Source of the DNA: Ruminococcus sp.
GTDB taxonomy: Bacteria; Bacillota; Clostridia; Oscillospirales; Ruminococcaceae
Assembly: GCA_003488415.1 (NCBI GenBank)
Contig: DNLQ01000173.1
Coordinates: 1-10,786 of the forward strand
Length of the DNA stretch: 10,786 nt
Direction of reading: 5' to 3'
The notes under the pieces are model-generated. The model had not been told where the DNA came from, made no database searches, and was given only the letters and a program-made list of their open reading frames with translations. This document shows, piece after piece, positions 6,505 to 10,786 of the stretch (position 1 is its first letter; every line of letters begins with the position of its first letter). The translations under genes were made by a program, and so were the position numbers.

Positions 6505-7221
6505 ATGAAAAGGAACAGATTTAAGAATATAACTTCATTTGCTCTCGGAGCATTGTTATTGGGTTCGCTGGTATCATGCGGTGCAAGTGCCGAATCCGCA
6601 GATAAGGCTTCTTACTCTATCGTTAATGTTTCATATGATCCCACACGTGAGCTTTATGTAAACTATAACGAGGCATTCAGGAAATACTATAAGGAAAAGA
6701 CAGGCAAGGACGTTGAGATCACTCATTCTCACGGAGGCTCGGGAAAACAGGCTCTCGAGGTCGCAAACGGTCTTGAGGCGGATGTAGTTACACTGGCTCT
6801 TGAAGCAGATGTGAATGAAGTCAGAAATGCAGGGCTGATCGAGGATGGCTGGGTGAATGAATTTCCCCTTGACAGTTCTCCCTACACATCTACTATAGTT
6901 TTCCTTGTCCGCAAGGGAAATCCAAAAAGCATCCTTGACTGGGATGATCTGGTACGTGAAGACGTAGGGATCGTTACTCCCGATCCTAAGACCTCAGGCG
7001 GCGCAAAATGGAATTATCTTGCTGCATGGGCTTATGAAAGCAGAAAGGCAGGCGGCGACGAGGAAAAGATAAAGGACTTCCTCCGTCAGCTTTTCAGTAA
7101 TGTAGTATCCCTTGAATCGGGTGCGAGAGGTGCAACGAATGCCTTCGTAGAAAACGGACAGGGCGATGTGCTCATATCCTCTGACGGGAGGAATAGAGTC
7201 AACAGCCTCAACGCTCGATGA
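6505..7221 (+). pseudogene. sbp: Sulfate-binding lipoprotein, 3'-truncated by a deletion
   Basis: This is the substrate-binding part of a sulfate/thiosulfate ABC importer. The signal peptide ends in the lipobox LVSC (C25). Family motifs are VSYDPTRELY, SHGGSGKQAL, DPKTSGGAKWNYLAAW and SGARGATNAFVENGQGDVLIS. Homology stops at residue 225. Where family members continue with WENEA and about 100 more residues forming the closing lobe, the frame runs 13 unrelated residues (SDGRNRVNSLNAR) to TGA. Those bases, read one frame over, are the end of cysD, so the truncation is a deletion scar. ATG 6505 is preferred (AGAGG 8 bases upstream); ATG 6487 in the same frame lacks a good site. The encoded 238-residue product probably cannot close over sulfate, and no cysT, cysW or cysA follows here. 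Confidence 0.87.
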
Positions 7222-7330
7222 GATAATCGCAGAAACGCTGAGCAGTGTTGAATCGGAAAGAACTTCCAGAGTCATAGATAACGAGGCGGCAGGGAGTATG
7301 GAAAGAAGAAAAAGGGAGGGCTATTTCTGA
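7175..7330 (+). pseudogene. cysD: 3' remnant of sulfate adenylyltransferase subunit 2
   Basis: Reading from 7175 gives 51 codons that match the CysD C-terminus. They begin YPLTGGIESTASTLDEII (normally preceded by LGC), continue through SERTSRVID and AGSMERRKREGYF, and end at TGA 7328-7330. About 250 upstream residues are absent, including the PP-loop ATP-binding site. The remnant starts inside the truncated sbp. The bases TATCCT (7175-7180) fit both the expected sbp reading (ata tcc tgg) and the cysD reading (tat cct ctg), a 6-base microhomology at the junction. The stop overlaps the cysN ATG as TGATG, the normal cysD-cysN coupling, which confirms identity. It has no start of its own. Confidence 0.87.
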
Positions 7331-9009
7331 TGAAGGGATTGCTTAAATTTATTACCTGTGGAAGTGTTGACGACGGTAAATCCACACTTATCGGTCATAT
7401 ACTGTATGATGCAAAGCTGCTTTATACAGATCAGGAGAAGTCATTGCAGCTTGACAGTAAGGTGGGCAGCAGAAACGGCGATATAGACTATTCTCTTCTC
7501 CTTGACGGACTTATGGCTGAGCGTGAGCAGGGCATCACTATTGACGTTGCATACCGCTATTTTACCACAGATAACCGCAGCTTCATCGTTGCAAACACTC
7601 CGGGCCATGAGGAGTATACAAGGAATATGGCTGTCGGTGCATCCTTTGCAGATCTTTCCGTAATACTTATCGACGCATCTCAGGGAGTTCTGGTACAGAC
7701 ACGCCGTCACACAAGAATATGCAAGCTCATGGGAATACGCTATTTTGTTTTTGCCGTAAATAAAATGGACCTTGTGGACTACAGCGAGGAACGCTTCAAT
7801 GAGATAGTCGCACAGATAGATAAGCTCAGCAATGAGCTCCGGCTTGAAAACATAAAGATCATACCGCTTTCCGCTACAGAGGGCGACAACGTTACTGTAA
7901 GGTCTGAAAAGATCCCGTGGTACAGCGGAGGTTCACTTCTGGAGCACCTTGAAACAGTGGACATAGTTTCGGATCGGAACGAGAAAGGCTTCTATATGCC
8001 TGTGCAGAGGGTGAGCCGTCCCGATCATACCTTCCGGGGATTTCAGGGACAGATCGAAGCAGGCAGAATATCAGTCGGTGATGAGATAACTGCTCTTCCC
8101 AGCGGTGAAACAGCTTCTGTAAAGAGCATACTCGCAGCAGGAAGTGAAACTGACACAGCCTATGCCGGTCAGCCTGTAACTATCTCCCTTGACCGTGAGG
8201 TCGATGTCTCAAGAGGCTGTGTGCTGCTGAAAGATACCGATATTCCCGTATGCAGACAATTCACTGCGTCCGTACTATGGATGGACGAGGGCGAGCTGAG
8301 AGCGGGGAACGATTATTTTGTAAAGCTGGGAACAAAGCTGCTGCCTGCGGCTGTAACAAATATCGGATATGCCATAGATGTAAATACAGGTGAGCATATC
8401 AAGGCAGAGACTATCAGCAAGAACGGAATTGCAAGCTGTGAGATAGTTCTAAGCGATATTGCCGCAGCAGATCTCTTCGGCAGGCATAAGACACTGGGTG
8501 AGATAATCCTCATAGACCGCATCACGAATGCTACTTCTGCCTGCGGAGTTATCACGGACATTGTCAGATACGAGGGCAAGACGGGAAGAGCCTCATTTGC
8601 AGGCAGCGTTATAACCGCAAGAGGAGACATTTTTGAGGAGTTCCTCTATGATACCGAGAGCATGAATGTTTTCAAGTATCAGCCTGTGAATACCACATAT
8701 TCTGTTGGCGATGATATACCGGTAGACGGAAAAAGCTACAGCTATCCCGATGATATGGATATACTCGTAATGCGTGACAGTGCCGCAGTGCTGATAAGGA
8801 ACAGAAATGTCAAGGACATTATTGCACTTGAAGAATATGAATACAGCGGAGTCCCTGTTGTCAATGGCAGAGGCTTCGGACTTAATATATCATCTCAGGA
8901 GGACGCACAACGTTTTATTTCGGAATACTGCGAAAGTACTGAAACAGGAAAAGAGCTTTATGACAAGTGGCTGGATTTCGGTGCATACAGAAAAATATCC
9001 ATACGGTAA
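7330..9009 (+). CDS. cysN: Sulfate adenylyltransferase subunit 1 (GTPase)
   Basis: CysN is the GTPase that drives ATP sulfurylase with CysD (ATP + sulfate to APS) in the cytoplasm. The protein is 559 residues. Its EF-Tu-like G domain has the P-loop GSVDDGKST (11-19), AEREQGITIDVAYRYF (63-78), G3 as NTPGH (89-93) and NKMD (144-147), and a likely G5 SAT. Beta-barrel domains II and III follow to about 422. An extra stretch of about 137 residues comes last, ending FGAYRKISIR. It has no Walker A, so it is not the APS kinase domain of CysNC fusions. Position 89 is Asn (AAC), where the family normally has Asp. The start overlaps the cysD remnant stop, and CysN would depend on CysD, which is destroyed here. 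Unless a second cysD exists elsewhere, the enzyme is probably inactive although this gene is intact. Confidence 0.95.
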   Translation: MKGLLKFITCGSVDDGKSTLIGHILYDAKLLYTDQEKSLQLDSKVGSRNGDIDYSLLLDGLMAEREQGITIDVAYRYFTTDNRSFIVANTPGHEEYTRNMAVGASFADLSVILIDASQGVLVQTRRHTRICKLMGIRYFVFAVNKMDLVDYSEERFNEIVAQIDKLSNELRLENIKIIPLSATEGDNVTVRSEKIPWYSGGSLLEHLETVDIVSDRNEKGFYMPVQRVSRPDHTFRGFQGQIEAGRISVGDEITALPSGETASVKSILAAGSETDTAYAGQPVTISLDREVDVSRGCVLLKDTDIPVCRQFTASVLWMDEGELRAGNDYFVKLGTKLLPAAVTNIGYAIDVNTGEHIKAETISKNGIASCEIVLSDIAAADLFGRHKTLGEIILIDRITNATSACGVITDIVRYEGKTGRASFAGSVITARGDIFEEFLYDTESMNVFKYQPVNTTYSVGDDIPVDGKSYSYPDDMDILVMRDSAAVLIRNRNVKDIIALEEYEYSGVPVVNGRGFGLNISSQEDAQRFISEYCESTETGKELYDKWLDFGAYRKISIR

Positions 9010-9023
9010 AAGGAGTGAAGAAA

Positions 9024-9962
9024 ATGAATGAGATAGAAAAGGACCTCAACAGTGTAGTCAACGAGCTGCTTGAAGATTTTGAAGATGAGCCGGAGCAGAC
9101 AGGCGCTTTTGATCATCCTGACAAAGATGCGATAACAGATATACTTTCAAGCCTGAGACAGATAATATTTCTCGGACACTTCAGGAAAAAATCCATAAAG
9201 GTATACACACTCAGAAACAAGATCACCATGCTCCTTGAAGACGTTACGTTCAAGCTCAAAAAGCAGATAAAGATAGTCCTCAGAAATAATGGTTCGGATG
9301 AAGAAGCTGTCGCACGGAAGGCTCAGGAGATCACATTTGAGTTTATCAGAAGACTCCGCAAGATCAGGGAATATATAATGACTGACGTTCAGGCGGCTTA
9401 TGACGGCGATCCTGCCGCTTACAGCAAGGACGAGATAATTTACTCATACCCGGGACTGTTTGCCATACTGGTCAACAGGATAGCCCATGAGCTCTATCTG
9501 CTCGACGTACCGATGATACCGAGAATGATGACTGAATATGCCCATAACGAGACAGGTATCGACATCCACCCGGGAGCTACCATAGGAAAATACTTTTTTA
9601 TAGATCACGGCACGGGAAGCGTTATCGGCGAAACTACTGTTATCGGCGACAACGTGAAGATATATCAGGGAGTAACTCTCGGAGCTCTTTCAACAAGAGG
9701 CGGTCAGGCACTGAAAAACAAAAAGCGCCACCCCACTATAGAGGATAACGTCACGATCTATTCGGGAGCATCTATCCTGGGCGGCGAGACTGTCATAGGA
9801 AAGGGAGTCGTTATAGGAGGTAATGCGTTCATCACACATACGATCCCCGAGGGTGCTAAGGTCAGCGTAAAGAATCAGGAATTGAGATATAATTATGACG
9901 CTTCCAAGCCCATTGAAAGAGTTGTCATAGACGAGGATAACAGCTGGTTCTATATAATATGA
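9024..9962 (+). CDS. cysE: Serine O-acetyltransferase
   Basis: This cytoplasmic enzyme makes O-acetylserine from serine and acetyl-CoA, the carbon acceptor for cysteine synthesis. The protein is 312 residues: a helical N-terminal domain (about 30-165), then a left-handed beta-helix of hexapeptide repeats (about 175-285). By alignment with E. coli CysE the catalytic pair is D180 (GIDIHP) and H195 (IDHGTG), with H236 (KRHPTI). The loop before H236 is about six residues longer than in E. coli. It ends NSWFYII; a terminal Ile is the feature that inserts into the CysK active site in the cysteine synthase complex. ATG 9024 has AGGAG about 8 bases upstream and lies 14 bases after the cysN stop; an in-frame ATG at 8967 lies inside cysN and is rejected. 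It is in the same operon as cysN. Confidence 0.95.
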   Translation: MNEIEKDLNSVVNELLEDFEDEPEQTGAFDHPDKDAITDILSSLRQIIFLGHFRKKSIKVYTLRNKITMLLEDVTFKLKKQIKIVLRNNGSDEEAVARKAQEITFEFIRRLRKIREYIMTDVQAAYDGDPAAYSKDEIIYSYPGLFAILVNRIAHELYLLDVPMIPRMMTEYAHNETGIDIHPGATIGKYFFIDHGTGSVIGETTVIGDNVKIYQGVTLGALSTRGGQALKNKKRHPTIEDNVTIYSGASILGGETVIGKGVVIGGNAFITHTIPEGAKVSVKNQELRYNYDASKPIERVVIDEDNSWFYII

Positions 9963-9979
9963 TAACGTGATCGTGTTAT
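9962..9979. other. Weak hairpin just after cysE
   Basis: ATAAC and GTTAT, with two further wobble pairs, can form a 7-bp stem around GATC. No T-run follows, so I do not call it a terminator. The rest of the cysE-cysK spacer (about 145 bases) holds the cysK promoter and no clear terminator, so some readthrough from cysE into cysK is likely. Confidence 0.2.
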
Positions 9980-10026
9980 AGACTGAGTTTATATCTCATA
10001 CTAATGATATTGTATCTCCTGAGGTA

Positions 10027-10055
10027 TTGATTTTTTTACTTTAATGCTTTATAAT
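10027..10055 (+). promoter_or_regulatory. Promoter of cysK
   Basis: TTGATT (10027-10032) and TATAAT (10050-10055) are 17 bases apart, giving a predicted start near 10062 and a leader of about 46 bases. cysK can therefore be expressed separately from the damaged operon upstream. I saw no riboswitch, T-box or leader ORF of note in this short 5' region. Confidence 0.6.
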
Positions 10056-10107
10056 ATAGTTAACAGATATGTTTACTCTGCATAAATTGTAAAGGAGCTG
10101 AATAATA

Positions 10108-10786
10108 ATGTCTAAGATCTACAAAGGTGCAACTGAAATTATCGGTAATACTCCGATAGTTGAGTTCATAAACATTGAAAAGAACGACGGTCTTAAAGCC
10201 AATATCCTCGCTAAGCTGGAATATCTCAATCCTGCGGGAAGCGTAAAGGACAGGATAGCAAAAGCTATGATCGAGGATGCCGAGAAAAAGGGCATTCTGA
10301 AAAAAGACAGCGTTATCATCGAACCCACGTCTGGAAATACAGGTATCGGTCTTGCTTCAATAGCTGCTGCAAAGGGCTATAGGATCATACTTACAATGCC
10401 TGAGACCATGAGCGTTGAGAGAAGAAACATTCTTAAAGCATACGGCGCTGAGCTGGTTCTTACAGAAGGCTCAAAGGGTATGAAGGGTGCCATCGCAAAG
10501 GCAGAAGAGCTTGCCAAGGAGATTCCCGGAGGTTTCATTCCCGGACAGTTTGTTAACCCTGCTAACCCTGCTGTTCATAAAGCAACCACAGGTCCCGAGA
10601 TCTGGAGAGACACAGACGGAAAGGTTGATATATTCATCGCAGGCGTTGGTACAGGCGGAACCGTTACAGGTACAGGCGAGTATCTTAAGGAGCAGAACCC
10701 CAATATCAAGGTGGTTGCATTGGAGCCCAAGGATTCACCTGTTCTTTCAGAGGGTAAACCCGGCGCACACAAGATTCAGGGAATCG
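10108..10786 (+). CDS. cysK: Cysteine synthase A (O-acetylserine sulfhydrylase), partial
   Basis: This PLP enzyme makes cysteine from O-acetylserine and sulfide in the cytoplasm. The first 226 codons are present, of about 305 expected; the gene leaves the window. The start ATG 10108 has AAAGGAG about 8 bases upstream. Visible features are EIIGNTPIVE, the PLP lysine K47 (NPAGSVKDR), the substrate loop TSGNTG (74-79), the GQFVNPANPAVH segment and the phosphate-binding GTGGT (181-185). The frame is clean, with no lesion. It follows cysE and would be its complex partner. Confidence 0.96.
   Translation, partial: MSKIYKGATEIIGNTPIVEFINIEKNDGLKANILAKLEYLNPAGSVKDRIAKAMIEDAEKKGILKKDSVIIEPTSGNTGIGLASIAAAKGYRIILTMPETMSVERRNILKAYGAELVLTEGSKGMKGAIAKAEELAKEIPGGFIPGQFVNPANPAVHKATTGPEIWRDTDGKVDIFIAGVGTGGTVTGTGEYLKEQNPNIKVVALEPKDSPVLSEGKPGAHKIQGI

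Noticed and set aside
8313..8630. Minus-strand open frame opposite cysN
   Set aside because: It is a shadow of the high-quality cysN frame.
8596..9009. APS kinase (CysC) domain fused to CysN
   Set aside because: There is no Walker A (GxxGxGKS/T) and no APS-kinase motif in the tail.
9963..10045. Intrinsic terminator after cysE
   Set aside because: The T-run at 10031-10037 follows only a short imperfect stem (about 5 bp, with a wobble), and the hairpin at 9962-9979 has no T-run.
1..10786. CRISPR array, tRNA or rRNA genes
   Set aside because: No regularly spaced repeats, cloverleaf-like segments or rRNA-like sequence were seen on either strand.

Overview
The window looks like a chromosomal piece from a gut or rumen Clostridia-type Firmicute, most likely Oscillospiraceae/Ruminococcus-like. 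This rests on purine-rich AGGAGG ribosome sites, near-consensus TTGACT/TATAAT promoters in AT-rich spacers, a moderate-GC coding body, and the character of the encoded proteins. The genus is an inference; there is no rRNA in the window to settle it.

Layout. (i) Positions 1-310 hold two small overlapping minus-strand reading frames of unknown function and an 11-bp inverted repeat. They look like the edge of an accessory or mobile segment. (ii) Positions 311-6160 are one tightly packed minus-strand copper/thiol operon. In transcription order it encodes a TauE/SafE-type membrane protein with an N-terminal HMA domain and a C-terminal cupredoxin-like domain, a Cu+-type P1B ATPase (copA), a DUF2318-like cysteine-rich lipoprotein, an OmpR-family response regulator, and its histidine kinase. 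The kinase gene is broken: it seems to have lost its membrane sensor segment, has an in-frame TAG, and has a 1-base frameshift. (iii) Positions 6161-6406 are the divergent spacer, with a clear rightward promoter and an 11-bp perfect hairpin. (iv) Positions 6407-10786 are a plus-strand sulfate assimilation/cysteine cluster: a 22-codon leader ORF whose last eight residues include four Met and one Cys, a truncated sulfate-binding protein gene (sbp) joined directly to the last 51 codons of cysD, then cysN, cysE, and cysK with its own promoter (cysK runs off the window).

How it fits together. The copper operon would move Cu+ out of the cytoplasm (CopA) and handle it at the membrane or surface (SafE-cupredoxin protein, Cys-rich lipoprotein). 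Its two-component control is now an orphan response regulator. The sulfur operon would take up sulfate, activate it to APS (CysDN) and make cysteine (CysE, CysK). A deletion with 6-bp microhomology at the junction appears to have removed the end of sbp and nearly all of cysD, plus whatever lay between (probably the cysT/cysW/cysA permease and ATPase genes). CysN is therefore intact without its catalytic partner, while cysE and cysK remain intact. CysE keeps a C-terminal isoleucine of the kind that docks into CysK.

The most interesting items are the sulfur-residue-rich leader ORF with its hairpin and alternative pairings, which may be an undescribed Met/Cys-sensing attenuator, and the sbp/cysD deletion scar.
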